The notes under the pieces were generated by a model. The model was not told the origin of the DNA, searched no databases, and worked only from the letters and a program-made list of their open reading frames with translations. From Phyllobacterium myrsinacearum (GTDB lineage: Bacteria > Pseudomonadota > Alphaproteobacteria > Rhizobiales > Rhizobiaceae): DNA of 64,000 nucleotides. The stretch spans positions 124,001 through 188,000 of the forward strand of contig NZ_PVBT01000003.1 of the NCBI RefSeq assembly GCF_002980555.1, given 5' to 3'. Below, in pieces: positions 18,574 through 27,908 of the stretch (positions within the stretch are counted from its first letter, which is position 1; each line of letters starts with the position of its first letter). Made by a program: the position numbers and the translations under genes.

Positions 18574-19746
18574 TCACGCTGCCAGATCGGCAATGACCGC
18601 ATTCAGAACGATAGCGCCTTCGGGCGTCGTGCGGATGCGGCTGTTGCCGATATATTCGATCAGACCCTGTTCAGCCAAGGAAATCACGCGCTTTTCCTTG
18701 ACGCCGTGGCCGGTCAGCCGCTCGTAGCGGGCAAGATCGATGCCTTCGACAAGCCGTAGGCCCATCAGCAGGAATTCATCGCCTTCCTGTTCGCCGGTAA
18801 GCAGTTCCTCTTCAACGACGCCATGACCGTTGCTCTCGACCCTGCTGACCCAGGTTTCGGGGTGACGCTCGGTGATCGTCACCGCACGCTTGCCGTTTTC
18901 GATGAAACGGCCATGCGCGCCAGGACCAACGCCGACATACTCGCCATACCGCCAGTAGACCAGATTGTGCTGGGATTCGGCTCCGGGTGCCGCGTGATTG
19001 GAAATCTCATAGGCCGGCAGGCCGCGCCCGGCCGTCACATCCTGCGTTTCAGCATAAAGTGCTGCCGCATGATCGCCGTCGGGCGTAATCAGTTTGCCGG
19101 CTTTCCACAACTGGTAGAAGGGGGTGCCTTCTTCAATCGTCAATTGATAAAGCGACAGATGATCGGCCGCATAGGAGATGGCCCGGTTCAGTTCCTCGCG
19201 CCATGCCTCGATAGTCTGGTCGGGCCGGGCATAGATCAGATCGAAGGACAGGCGCGGAAAAATATCGCGTGCCAGCCCGATTGCCACCAGGGCTTCCTCG
19301 ACATTGTGCATGCGCCCGAGCCGCCGCAGGTCCGCATCGTTCAACGCCTGCACACCCAGCGAGACGCGATTAACGCCTGCCGCCCGGTAGCCGCGAAACC
19401 GGTTGGCCTCGACGCTGGTCGGATTGGCTTCCAGCGTGATCTCGATATTGTCAGGCACAGTCCAGTTCTTCGCGATCTCATTGAGCACAGACCCGACAGT
19501 CTCCGGCTCCATCAGGGATGGCGTGCCGCCACCGAGAAAAATGCTGGAAATCGTGCGCGGCCCAGTACGTTCGCGCATGGTCGCCATTTCGCGGGCGAAG
19601 GCCGCGGTAAACCGAAGCTGGTCCACCGGCTGGTGACGGACATGCGAATTAAAATCACAATAGGGGCACTTGGCCATGCAGAAGGGCCAGTGGACGTAAA
19701 TGCCAAAGCCCCCTTCGCTCTCCTGACCGCGCAGCAATGGCGTCAT
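18574..19746 (-). CDS. hemW: Radical SAM heme chaperone HemW
   Basis: Heme-binding radical SAM protein (once called oxygen-independent coproporphyrinogen III oxidase-like). 390 aa. The cluster motif 'CMAKCPYC' (C-x3-C-x2-C) follows 'YVHWPF' and is itself followed by 'DFNSH', as in E. coli HemW. The ATG at 19746 shares one base with the rdgB stop (TGATG); an in-frame TTG at 19761 is rejected. The family may also have been annotated as HemN, but it lacks the extra C-terminal cysteine and length of true HemN. Confidence 0.94.
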   Translation of the reverse strand: MTPLLRGQESEGGFGIYVHWPFCMAKCPYCDFNSHVRHQPVDQLRFTAAFAREMATMRERTGPRTISSIFLGGGTPSLMEPETVGSVLNEIAKNWTVPDNIEITLEANPTSVEANRFRGYRAAGVNRVSLGVQALNDADLRRLGRMHNVEEALVAIGLARDIFPRLSFDLIYARPDQTIEAWREELNRAISYAADHLSLYQLTIEEGTPFYQLWKAGKLITPDGDHAAALYAETQDVTAGRGLPAYEISNHAAPGAESQHNLVYWRYGEYVGVGPGAHGRFIENGKRAVTITERHPETWVSRVESNGHGVVEEELLTGEQEGDEFLLMGLRLVEGIDLARYERLTGHGVKEKRVISLAEQGLIEYIGNSRIRTTPEGAIVLNAVIADLAA

Positions 19747-20390
19747 CAGGCCCCCAGACAATCACGGGCAAAATGCTGGAAAGCCCGTGCCCGATGCGAC
19801 AAAGCATCGGCTTCGCCCGGCTTCCAGCCATGTTTCTGCTCGGCGGTCATTTCCCCGAAGGTCGCATCATAGCCCTGCGGCTTGAACACCGGATCAAAAC
19901 CGAAACCGGCGGTGCCGCGCGGCGGCCAGACAATCTCGCCCTCCACTTCGCCACGATAATAGTTGGCTTCACCATCAGGCCATGCGAGGCAGATCACCGA
20001 AACGAAGCGTCCGCCGCGATCCCTGGCATCAGTGATTCCCCGGTCCCGCAGCGCGGTTTCCACCTTTTGCATCCCATGGGCGAAATCCCGCTTGCCATCC
20101 GGCAGTTCCGCCCAGTTGGCAGTATAAACGCCGGGGTCGCCGTCCAGCGCATCGACACAGAGGCCGGAATCATCTGATAGCGCGACAAGGCCGGTCGCCT
20201 TGGCCGCCGCGAAAGCCTTGATATAGGCGTTCTCTTCAAATGTGGTGCCGGTTTCATCCGGTTCCGGCAGGCCGAGATCGCCCGCCGACACCACTTCGAA
20301 ACCGAAGGGGCCAAGCAGATCGATCATTTCCTGGATCTTGCCCTTGTTGTGGCTGGCAACGAGCAGTTTGCCTTTTTCAAGTGTTCTCAT
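19746..20390 (-). CDS. rdgB: XTP/dITP pyrophosphatase (non-canonical purine NTPase)
   Basis: Removes ITP, XTP and deoxy forms from the nucleotide pool. 214 aa from ATG 20390, which overlaps the preceding VOC gene stop by 4 nt (ATGA); an ATG four codons earlier also exists. '[14 protein letters not shown]' and '[24 protein letters not shown]' are the hallmark substrate and metal-binding blocks. Confidence 0.95.
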   Translation of the reverse strand: MRTLEKGKLLVASHNKGKIQEMIDLLGPFGFEVVSAGDLGLPEPDETGTTFEENAYIKAFAAAKATGLVALSDDSGLCVDALDGDPGVYTANWAELPDGKRDFAHGMQKVETALRDRGITDARDRGGRFVSVICLAWPDGEANYYRGEVEGEIVWPPRGTAGFGFDPVFKPQGYDATFGEMTAEQKHGWKPGEADALSHRARAFQHFARDCLGA

Positions 20391-20794
20391 GTCAGGTTCC
20401 ATAAAGCCGGTTCGGCAAATTCAATCGAGTTTCCGGACGGATCGCGGAAATACAGGGAGCGGGCACCATTGGGCCAGTCAAATTCAGTTTCGATGGCGAT
20501 ACCATTGGCCTCAAGATGGGACTTCCAGCCGGAAATTTCATCCCGCGTTGCACGGAAACAGACGTGACCAGGCCCCTTGGCACCATGCGCCGGGATGGGA
20601 AGACCGCCTTTGGGCCTTTCCGCCAGCTTTTCCGCATTAAACAGGATCAGGACGCCGGCTCCGCAGCGGAAAAAGACCGATTCATCGCCCGCTCGCAGGA
20701 TAACGTCCAGCCCGAGTATATCGGTATAGAACCGTGCAGCCACGTCGATATCGGTCACATACAGAGCTGTTTCCAGAATACCCGATGGCTGCAT
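20387..20794 (-). CDS. VOC superfamily protein (glyoxalase/dioxygenase fold)
   Basis: 135 aa, two babbab repeats. Possible metal ligands are in '[25 protein letters not shown]' at the start, 'GHVCFRA' midway and 'NSIEFAEP' near the C-terminus. VOC proteins range from isomerases to antibiotic-binding proteins, so substrate is open. It sits between rph and rdgB with overlaps, so it is a stable part of this housekeeping operon. Confidence 0.85.
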   Translation of the reverse strand: MQPSGILETALYVTDIDVAARFYTDILGLDVILRAGDESVFFRCGAGVLILFNAEKLAERPKGGLPIPAHGAKGPGHVCFRATRDEISGWKSHLEANGIAIETEFDWPNGARSLYFRDPSGNSIEFAEPALWNLT

Positions 20795-20806
20795 GGTGTT
20801 TTCCGC

Positions 20807-21523
20807 TTACGAGACCGCCATTTTCTGCAGGGAAACCAGCCGGGTAATGCCGTTGCGGGCAAGCCCCATCAAGGCCAGCAGCTCGTCCTGCGAGAATGGC
20901 TCGCCTTCCGCCGTTCCCTGCACTTCGACGATACCACCTTTGCCGGTCATGACGAAATTGGCATCGGTCTGCGCCGTTGAATCCTCGGCATAGTCGAGGT
21001 CGATCACCGGTGTACCATTGGAGATGCCGCAGGAGATCGCCGCGACATGATCCTTCAATACCTTCTCGACCTTGAGCATCTGGCGTGTTTCCATCCAGCG
21101 CAGGCATTCGTGCAAGGCAACCCAGCCGCCGGTGATGGCTGCCGTGCGGGTGCCGCCATCCGCCTGAATGACATCGCAATCCACGGTGATCTGCACTTCG
21201 CCCAGCGCCTGCAGGTCCACGACGGCACGCAGCGAGCGGGCGATGAGACGCTGGATTTCCAGTGTGCGGCCGCCCTGCTTGCCGGATGACGCCTCGCGGC
21301 GCATGCGGTCGCCGGTCGAACGCGGCAGCATGCCGTACTCCGCCGTTACCCAGCCCTTGCCGGTGTTGCGCATCCAGCCCGGCACCTTTTCCTCAAGACT
21401 GGCGGTGCACAGAACGTGGGTATCGCCAAACTTGACCAGGCACGAGCCTTCAGCATGTTTGGAAACGCCGCGCTCGAAGGAAATGGCGCGCATTTCGTCT
21501 GGGGCTCGTTTGGAAGGACGCAT
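20807..21523 (-). CDS. rph: Ribonuclease PH
   Basis: Phosphorolytic 3'-exonuclease that trims tRNA precursors. 238 aa, full family length, starting '[33 protein letters not shown]'-type sequence and containing '[19 protein letters not shown]' and '[14 protein letters not shown]'. First gene of the rph-VOC-rdgB-hemW-rsmI-yraN operon and divergent from hrcA, the order common in alphaproteobacteria. Confidence 0.96.
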   Translation of the reverse strand: MRPSKRAPDEMRAISFERGVSKHAEGSCLVKFGDTHVLCTASLEEKVPGWMRNTGKGWVTAEYGMLPRSTGDRMRREASSGKQGGRTLEIQRLIARSLRAVVDLQALGEVQITVDCDVIQADGGTRTAAITGGWVALHECLRWMETRQMLKVEKVLKDHVAAISCGISNGTPVIDLDYAEDSTAQTDANFVMTGKGGIVEVQGTAEGEPFSQDELLALMGLARNGITRLVSLQKMAVS

Positions 21524-21659
21524 GGATTGACCTCTTGAAAATATGGTTGTCCGGCCTTTTAGAGCAACGGAGGCTTAAATGGAACCATGAAGCAAAAGCT
21601 TTGATGATTGCGCCGACAATGCCTATATTCCCTGACAGAGAACAAGGGCGTCACACAGA

Positions 21660-22730
21660 ATGAACAAGGCAGTTACTCCCGAACCATTGCAGTCCCTCGA
21701 TCAGCGGTCGCGGGATATTTTCCGGCGCATCGTCGAGAGCTATCTCGGCGACGGCGAACCGGTCGGATCGCGCAACCTGTCGCGTATCCTGCCCGTCACG
21801 CTTTCTCCGGCGACAATCCGCAATGTCATGAGCGATCTGGAGCATCTCGGCCTTGTCTACGCGCCGCACGTCTCGGCGGGACGGCTGCCGACCCAATTGG
21901 GCCTGCGCTTCTTCGTCGATGCCTTCATGGAAGTGGGCGACCTTTCCTCCGACGAGCGCAATTCCATCGAGGCGCAGGTGCGGGCGGGCGGCGACGCCCA
22001 GTCGAGCGAGAACATGCTGACGCAAGCCAGCCAGATCCTGTCGGGCATGTCGCGCGGTGCCGGACTTGTCCTTGCGACCAAAGCGGAAGGCGCGCTCAAG
22101 CACATCGAGTTTGTGCGGCTGGAACCCACCAAGGCGCTGGCGGTGCTGGTGACCCAGAGCGGCGATATTGAAAACCGGGTCGTTGATCTGCCGCCCGGCG
22201 TGACGCCATCGCAGCTGATCGAAGCATCGAATTTTCTCAACGCGCATATTCAGGGCCGCACCATCACTGAAGCGCGCGCCGAAATTGCCCGGCTCAAAGA
22301 TGAAACCCAGCAGGCACTCGATACCCTGTCGCAACACCTAGTCGAACAGGGACTGGCCGTCTGGGGCGGCACGGGTGGCGGCCAACCGCCACGGCTCATC
22401 GTGCGCGGGCGCGGGAACCTCCTGGATTCCATCAACGCCGAAGCGGATCTCGACCGGCTGCGCCATCTGTTCGATGATCTCGAAACCAAGGAAGGCACCA
22501 TACAACTGCTCGATCTAGCGGAAGCAGGATCGGGCGTGCGCATTTTCATCGGCTCCGAAAACAAGCTGTTTTCGCTCTCCGGCTCATCTCTGGTCATCGC
22601 GCCCTATCGCGACTCGGAACAGCGGGTGATCGGTGCCCTCGGCGTTATCGGCCCAACCCGGTTGAACTATGCACGCATTGTTCCGATGGTGGACTACACC
22701 GCGCAACTGGTCTCACGACTGTTGCGATAG
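21660..22730 (+). CDS. hrcA: Heat-inducible transcription repressor HrcA
   Basis: Represses groESL (and sometimes dnaK) by binding CIRCE elements; its folding depends on GroEL. 356 aa. N-terminal winged helix ('[40 protein letters not shown]' region, residues 17-56), then the GAF-like and dimerisation domains. No CIRCE element (TTAGCACTC-N9-GAGTGCTAA) is visible upstream of it or grpE in this window. Followed by grpE, 127 nt later. Confidence 0.96.
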   Translation: MNKAVTPEPLQSLDQRSRDIFRRIVESYLGDGEPVGSRNLSRILPVTLSPATIRNVMSDLEHLGLVYAPHVSAGRLPTQLGLRFFVDAFMEVGDLSSDERNSIEAQVRAGGDAQSSENMLTQASQILSGMSRGAGLVLATKAEGALKHIEFVRLEPTKALAVLVTQSGDIENRVVDLPPGVTPSQLIEASNFLNAHIQGRTITEARAEIARLKDETQQALDTLSQHLVEQGLAVWGGTGGGQPPRLIVRGRGNLLDSINAEADLDRLRHLFDDLETKEGTIQLLDLAEAGSGVRIFIGSENKLFSLSGSSLVIAPYRDSEQRVIGALGVIGPTRLNYARIVPMVDYTAQLVSRLLR

Positions 22731-22857
22731 AGCGAAGGATACTGCACTGGCGCTGTGCCGCCACGCGAACTTCCGCCGCGTCGGGCATTTGCACTTGATT
22801 TTCATGGCCTAAACCTCGATATCCAGCGCACATTCGATTTATGAACGGACAGGATAG

Positions 22858-23571
22858 ATGACTGAAGAAAAGAAACATCATGACGCACCCGATCTCGATC
22901 AGCGCGATCTGAAGAATCCGCGCGACCGTGATGCGCTGAAGCGTGCCGCCGATGATTTTCTGAAATCGCGCAAGGCCGAAGAATATGCCATGGCGCAGGA
23001 AGAGGAAGAACAGGCGCAGGCGGCCAGCAGCGTTGAACTGGATGCGTTGCGCGGCGAAAACGGCGATCTGCGCGATCAGCTGCTGCGTCTGGCCGCCGAC
23101 ATGGAAAACCTGCGCAAGCGCACCGCCCGTGATGTTCACGATGCGCGGTCCTATTCGGTTGCCAATTTCGCCCGCGACATGCTCTCGGTTTCCGACAATC
23201 TGAAGCGCGCGCTCGAAGCCATTCCGGCCGATGCCCTCGCCAATGGCGATGCGGGTTTCAAGGCACTGGCCGAAGGCGTGGAAATGACCGAGCGCTCGAT
23301 GATGTCGGCGCTGGAACGCCACGGCGTCAAGAAGATCGAGCCGCAGGGCCAGCGTTTCGACCCGAATTTCCATCAGGCCATGTACGAAATCCCCAACGCC
23401 GACGTGCCGCACAACACTGTGCTGCAGGTGGCGCAGGCCGGTTTCGTCATCGGTGACCGCATGCTGCGCCCGGCGCTCGTCGGCGTCTCCAAGGGCGGTC
23501 CGAAGCAGGCTGCGGGCGAAGGCCAGGCAGAGCCGGGCCCGATCAACTCGCAGGCGGAAAAAGACGCATAA
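22858..23571 (+). CDS. grpE: Nucleotide exchange factor GrpE
   Basis: Releases ADP from DnaK. 237 aa: a long charged N-terminal helix with coiled-coil character (residues 25-105), the family block '[17 protein letters not shown]', and a C-terminal beta domain ('ALVGVSKGG'). dnaK is not next to it. A strong terminator follows. Confidence 0.96.
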   Translation: MTEEKKHHDAPDLDQRDLKNPRDRDALKRAADDFLKSRKAEEYAMAQEEEEQAQAASSVELDALRGENGDLRDQLLRLAADMENLRKRTARDVHDARSYSVANFARDMLSVSDNLKRALEAIPADALANGDAGFKALAEGVEMTERSMMSALERHGVKKIEPQGQRFDPNFHQAMYEIPNADVPHNTVLQVAQAGFVIGDRMLRPALVGVSKGGPKQAAGEGQAEPGPINSQAEKDA

Positions 23572-23590
23572 TCACAGCGTTCTCTCAACG

Positions 23591-23624
23591 GCAAAGGCCA
23601 GATTCCGGTAACGGGGTCTGGCCT
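23591..23624 (+). terminator. Intrinsic terminator after grpE
   Basis: Arms aaaggccaga (23591-23600) and tctggccttt (23615-23624), closing a 14-nt loop, and followed by more T residues. Confidence 0.85.
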
Positions 23625-23690
23625 TTTTCATTTAGCTGTTTACGCTCCGTATCGGTCATGTTCTACCTTTTATATGGAGGGGAACAGCCG

Positions 23691-24344
23691 ATGACATCGA
23701 TCCAGATATTCAACTATGCGGGTGTTTTCGTTTTCGCCGCGACGGGCGGGCTCGCTGCCTCGCGCCGCCAGCTCGATATCATCGCTTTCGTGTTCCTGGC
23801 TGCGGTAACGGGCATCGGCGGCGGCACCCTGCGCGACCTCATCCTCGGCGTCCCCGTCTTCTGGGTCCGGGAGCCCGGCTATATCCTCGTTTGTGCCGCG
23901 GCGGCAATCATCGTCTATTTCTCCGCCAATCTCCTGGAATCACGCTACCGGCTTCTGCTGTGGCTCGATGCGCTGGGGCTTTCGGCCTACAGCGTCATGG
24001 GCGCGGCGAAGGCACTGGCGCTCGGCTTCAGCCCGACAATCGCCGTGGTCACAGGCATTTTGACGGCCACGTTCGGCGGCGTGCTGCGTGATATCGTTTC
24101 CGGGGAACCGTCAGTGCTGATGCGGCGCGAGATCTACGTCACTGCTGCGCTTGCCGGTTCCGCCGCCTATACGCTGCTGCTGGGGCTTTCGGCAGGGCCG
24201 GAAATGTCGGCCCTGCTCGCCGCCCTGACCGCCTTTGCGGTGCGCGGCGGCGCGCTTTACTTCGGCTGGACCCTGCCGAACTACCACAAGGTGGGCCGCA
24301 CGCCTGAAGAGCTCAAGCGTGACGGCATCGTCCGGTCAGAGTAA
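23691..24344 (+). CDS. Trimeric intracellular cation (TRIC) channel family protein
   Basis: Inner-membrane protein of 217 aa with two internally repeated three-helix units plus a seventh helix. The two glycine-rich turns 'AVTGIGGGTLRDLILGVPVFW' (first repeat) and 'ATFGGVLRDIVSGEPSVL' (second) are the family mark (UPF0126/TRIC). Start at 23691 after ggaggggaa. Prokaryotic members conduct potassium or other cations in vitro; the physiological role is unclear. Its tail overlaps the convergent kinase gene by 9 nt. Confidence 0.9.
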   Translation: MTSIQIFNYAGVFVFAATGGLAASRRQLDIIAFVFLAAVTGIGGGTLRDLILGVPVFWVREPGYILVCAAAAIIVYFSANLLESRYRLLLWLDALGLSAYSVMGAAKALALGFSPTIAVVTGILTATFGGVLRDIVSGEPSVLMRREIYVTAALAGSAAYTLLLGLSAGPEMSALLAALTAFAVRGGALYFGWTLPNYHKVGRTPEELKRDGIVRSE

Positions 24345-25328
24345 GCCGGCCTGCTGGGCTGCCACTTTCAGGTTCTGCGCCGGACGCGGGCCAATCTGCT
24401 GGATCACGAGGCCGGCGGTGAGCGACCCCAACCGCGCGCAATCGGTCAATGAGCGGCCATTGGTATAGCCGAACAGGAAGCCCGAGGCATAGAGATCACC
24501 CGCACCGGTCGTATCGACAAGCTCGGCGATCTCGATCGCCGGAACGGCAACGGTTTCGTCCTTCGAGACAACCACCGAGCCCTTTTCCGAGCGGGTGATG
24601 GCCGCAAGCTTGCAATCCTTGCGGATGGCATCGAGCCCCGTCTCGAAATCGTCGGTCTGGTACAGCGACTTCAGTTCCGCCTCGTTGGCAAAGACGATAT
24701 CAACCGTGCCGGAACGCATCAGGTCGAGGAATTCCTCGCGATAGCGATCCACGCAGAACGGATCCGACAGCGTCATCGATACTTCGCGCTTGTGCTCATG
24801 CGCAATTTTCGCTGACAGGCGGATGGCTTCCTTGGCCCGGGGCGGATCCCAGAGATAACCTTCAAAATAGGTGACCTTGGCTTCCGATACCTTGGAGCTT
24901 TCCACGTCTTCCGGTCCAAGCTCGACACAGGCACCGAGATAGGTGTTCATGGAGCGTTCGCCGTCGGGCGTGACAAAAATCATCGAGCGGGCCGTGGGCG
25001 GCGGCGCTTTCAGCACACGCGTATCGAAGGCAACGCCCTGCGCGCGGATATCGTGGGTAAAGATGTGGCCGAGCGGATCGTCGGCGACCTTGCCGAAATA
25101 GGCGGCGCGGCCGCCAAGACTGGCAACGCCGGCTGCGGTGTTGCCGGCACTTCCGCCAGAAGCTTCGATGGCCGGTCCCATGCGTTCATACAAAAATTCC
25201 GCACGATCGGCATCGATCAGATTCATCGCATTCTTGATGATACCGTTCTTGACGATGAAATCATCATCCGTGCGGGCGATGATATCGACAATGGCATTGC
25301 CGATGCAAAGCACGTCATAACTCGACAT
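24336..25328 (-). CDS. Adenosine kinase (PfkB family)
   Basis: Phosphorylates adenosine to AMP. 330 aa. The N-terminal 'YDVLCIGNAIVDIIAR', the early 'GGSAGNTAAGVASLGG' and the C-terminal catalytic 'DTTGAGDLYASGFLFG' (with the general-base Asp) match ribokinase-family adenosine kinases of rhizobia. Length and the 'SMNTYLGAC' block favour adenosine over sugars. Its upstream region contains a large inverted-repeat element. Confidence 0.88.
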   Translation of the reverse strand: MSSYDVLCIGNAIVDIIARTDDDFIVKNGIIKNAMNLIDADRAEFLYERMGPAIEASGGSAGNTAAGVASLGGRAAYFGKVADDPLGHIFTHDIRAQGVAFDTRVLKAPPPTARSMIFVTPDGERSMNTYLGACVELGPEDVESSKVSEAKVTYFEGYLWDPPRAKEAIRLSAKIAHEHKREVSMTLSDPFCVDRYREEFLDLMRSGTVDIVFANEAELKSLYQTDDFETGLDAIRKDCKLAAITRSEKGSVVVSKDETVAVPAIEIAELVDTTGAGDLYASGFLFGYTNGRSLTDCARLGSLTAGLVIQQIGPRPAQNLKVAAQQAGLL

Positions 25329-25412
25329 GAAAACTCCAGGATTGATTCAATTGCAGTTCTTGGCCTCTGGTTCGCCAAGTCCTAGCTGGAACAGCGGGCC
25401 TTGACTACCCCC

Positions 25413-25684
25413 AGAGCCTTTCCTGCTTAAATAGAATCGTTCTGCCAGAGGGAATTTGGTTCAAGATCGAGGGATTTGGCGAGACCGATGCCTTTCCATC
25501 GGGCGAAGCCGAAGCCCGATGGAATTGGGCCAAATTCACCCGGCCCTTCGGGTTTCCGGCTGGCGGACACCCACTTTGTCAGGCAGCTTCGTCCGATGGG
25601 TAAACATCGGCCTCGCTGCCTTCCGCGTGGATTGTCTCGCCATCCGGGAAACAGAACTGGTTCTATTTAAACAGGAAAGGCTCT
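25413..25684. repeat. Nested inverted-repeat element, MITE-like or structured RNA
   Basis: About 272 bp. The terminal arms (25413-25444 and 25652-25684) match over about 32 bp with two or three differences: agagcctttcctg[c/t]ttaaatagaa... Inside, tggcgagac (25477-25485) pairs with gtctcgcca (25634-25642). Within that lie two hairpins: ccatcgggc/gcccgatgg (25496-25504, 25514-25522), and ggcagc..ccgatg / catcgg..gctgcc (25582-25598, 25605-25620). The result is a multi-branched fold. It lies between the adenosine kinase and EI24 genes. I see no gene in it. Confidence 0.75.
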
Positions 25685-25766
25685 AATGCGCGCGGGCGCC
25701 TTGTCTCTACAGGACGCGCGCCTTATGTCCCAAACATTGGAAAGACCGGAAAGGAAGAACGGTACC

Positions 25767-26483
25767 ATGATTTTTGACAGCGCCCAGGCCGCAGCAAGTC
25801 ACCTGTTCCGGCCTGAATTCCGTTCTGTCCTGTGGAAGTCACTCGGAATGACCGTGCTTCTGCTGATCGGCGCCTGGTTCGGGCTACGGGAACTCTTTGC
25901 CTTGCTGGCATTGCCCTTTTTCGATCAATGGATACCGGACCTGCCATCCTGGGCCGGGTGGCTCGGCTTTGTCGCCGGTATATTCGCCAGTATCGCCCTG
26001 GCGCTCGGTCTGGCACTGCTGATTGCGCCGGTCTCGGCCATCGTTGCCGGATTGTTTCTCGACGACGTGGCTGAAGTTGTGGAAAAGTCGGATTACCCGC
26101 TCGATCCGAAGGGCCGCCCGCTGCCGGTACTGCGCTCCTTCGTGCTTTCGCTGAAATTCCTCGGCATCGTTATTCTCGGCAATATCATCGCGCTGCTGAT
26201 GCTTCTCATTCCCGGCGTCAACATCATCGCGTTCTTCGTGGTCAACGGCTACCTGCTTGGCCGGGAATTCTTCGAGTTTGCCGCCATGCGCTTCCGCCCG
26301 GAAATGGAAGCCAAGGCGCTGCGGTCCAAACATGCAATGACGGTTTTCCTGGCCGGTCTCGTCATTGCGGCCTTCATGGCCATCCCGATCCTCAACCTTT
26401 TAACCCCGCTGTTTGCCGCCGCCATGATGGTGCATCTGCACAAGGCGGTTGCGCAGTCGGAACCGCCTGCAGCGTTGCGTTAA
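25767..26483 (+). CDS. EI24/CysZ-like membrane protein
   Basis: 238 aa with four to five membrane segments (near 32-55, 70-105, 148-190, 212-232). EI24-domain proteins include the sulfate transporter CysZ, though many members have no assigned substrate. ATG 25767 has aaggaag 10 nt upstream; the frame extends upstream to 25686 but that part lies beside the repeat element and lacks a ribosome site. The last 4 nt overlap the convergent nth. Confidence 0.85.
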   Translation: MIFDSAQAAASHLFRPEFRSVLWKSLGMTVLLLIGAWFGLRELFALLALPFFDQWIPDLPSWAGWLGFVAGIFASIALALGLALLIAPVSAIVAGLFLDDVAEVVEKSDYPLDPKGRPLPVLRSFVLSLKFLGIVILGNIIALLMLLIPGVNIIAFFVVNGYLLGREFFEFAAMRFRPEMEAKALRSKHAMTVFLAGLVIAAFMAIPILNLLTPLFAAAMMVHLHKAVAQSEPPAALR

Positions 26484-27247
26484 AACACCTGCGGAGGCAA
26501 CGGCACCAGCGGCGCGGGCAGTTCCGCTGTTTTTTCCGCCGACTTGCAGATATCCGCGATGACGCAGGCCGTGCATTCGGGCTTACGGGCCTTGCAGACA
26601 TAGCGGCCATGCAGGATCAGCCAGTGATGGGCATGGTAGAGATATTCCGCCGGAATGATCTTCATCAATTTGGCTTCCACCTGATCCGGTGTCTTGCCCG
26701 GCGCAAGACCCAGCCGGTTGCCAATGCGGAATATATGCGTGTCGACGGCCATCGTCGCCTGCCCGAACGCCATGCTGAGCACCACATTGGCCGTCTTGCG
26801 GCCGACACCGGGAAGCTTGACCAGCTCGTCGCGGTTGTCCGGCACCTTGCTGCCATAGTCGCGGATCAGGGCTTCCGACAGGGCAATGACGTTTTTGGCC
26901 TTGTTGCGCCAGAGGCCGATGGTGCGAATGTATTCACCCACAGTTGCCTCGCCGAGATCGCGCATCTTTTCCGGCGTATCGGCCACCTTGAACAGGGCGC
27001 GGGTGGCCTTGTTGACGCCGACATCCGTCGCCTGGGCCGAAAGCGCAACCGCAACCAAAAGGGTAAAGGCATTGACGTGCTCAAGCTCACCCTTGGGCTC
27101 CGGCCGCTGGATGGAGAACCGGCGAAAAATCTCGTGGATTTCATCGGCGGTATAACGCGTACCCGCGACAAGGCGCGGCCGCTTCACCGGCTTTTCGGCG
27201 ATGCCGCTCACGTCAATCTGATCAAGTTTGCTCTTGGGATTTTCCAT
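26480..27247 (-). CDS. nth: Endonuclease III
   Basis: Base-excision repair glycosylase/AP lyase for oxidised pyrimidines. 255 aa. Helix-hairpin-helix 'LPGVGRKTANVVL' carries the catalytic Lys, the Asp is in 'MAVDTHIFRIGNRLGL', and the [4Fe-4S] loop is C-x6-C-x2-C-x5-C ('CKARKPECTACVIADIC'). Start at 27247; an extended frame to 27382 runs into the divergent gene. About 35-40 residues longer at the N-terminus than E. coli Nth, usual for rhizobia. Confidence 0.95.
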   Translation of the reverse strand: MENPKSKLDQIDVSGIAEKPVKRPRLVAGTRYTADEIHEIFRRFSIQRPEPKGELEHVNAFTLLVAVALSAQATDVGVNKATRALFKVADTPEKMRDLGEATVGEYIRTIGLWRNKAKNVIALSEALIRDYGSKVPDNRDELVKLPGVGRKTANVVLSMAFGQATMAVDTHIFRIGNRLGLAPGKTPDQVEAKLMKIIPAEYLYHAHHWLILHGRYVCKARKPECTACVIADICKSAEKTAELPAPLVPLPPQVF

Positions 27248-27269
27248 CACCCTTCTATACTCAAGCGTC

Positions 27270-27776
27270 ATGAGCCAAACAATGAACCCAATTGACGCTG
27301 CCGCGCGCAATGAAGAAGAAATTTTCCGCGCCCTGCTGGTGCCGCACCGGTCGCTTGGCCGGAAAGGCTTTCTCATTGTCATGGCCGCGATCGGCGGATG
27401 CAGTTTTCTGACCGGTCTTTTCTTCCTGTCGCTGGGGGCATGGCCGGTTTTCGGCTTTTTCGGCCTTGACGTCCTCGTGGTCTACCTTGCCTTCCGGATG
27501 AACTACACCGCAGCAAAGGCGCATGAAGAGGTCAGTGTTTCAAGGATCGCGCTGCAGATCAGGCAGGTAGCGCCGTCGGGCCGGACCAACCTGCACGAAT
27601 TCAACCCGTTCTGGACCCGCTTTGACGTCGCGCGGCACGCGGAAATCGGCATCACTTCCATGCGGGTGGAGGGACAGGGCAAGGCCGTGACCATCGGCTC
27701 GTTTCTCAATCCCGATGACCGGGAAAGCTTTGCCCTGGCATTCACCCGGGCCTTGGCGGCGGCCAAGGGCCGGTAG
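27270..27776 (+). CDS. DUF2244 membrane protein
   Basis: 168 aa. Two closely spaced membrane helices (about residues 33-54 and 58-76) and a soluble C-terminal domain with 'NPFWTRFDV' and 'GSFLNPDDRESFALAFTRAL', typical of DUF2244. It is divergent from nth with only 22 nt between start codons, so the two promoters must overlap the genes. Start could be 27282 instead. Function unknown. Confidence 0.87.
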   Translation: MSQTMNPIDAAARNEEEIFRALLVPHRSLGRKGFLIVMAAIGGCSFLTGLFFLSLGAWPVFGFFGLDVLVVYLAFRMNYTAAKAHEEVSVSRIALQIRQVAPSGRTNLHEFNPFWTRFDVARHAEIGITSMRVEGQGKAVTIGSFLNPDDRESFALAFTRALAAAKGR

Positions 27777-27908
27777 TTTTCATATCACGCAAGAATCGGG
27801 TGGCAGATCAGGCCCCTGCATGGTCATATGACACTCAACATGAATTGAAAACCTGATCTGCCTTTGCGGTGCAACGCACCCGGATCAGGCCGGAATGAGG
27901 TAACGACC

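Noticed and set aside
21524-22857. CIRCE element for HrcA near rph/hrcA/grpE
   Set aside because: Looked for TTAGCACTC-N9-GAGTGCTAA; not present in either intergenic region.
25476-25670. 64-aa open frame in the nested inverted-repeat element
   Set aside because: No ribosome site, no domain, and it lies wholly within the palindromic element.
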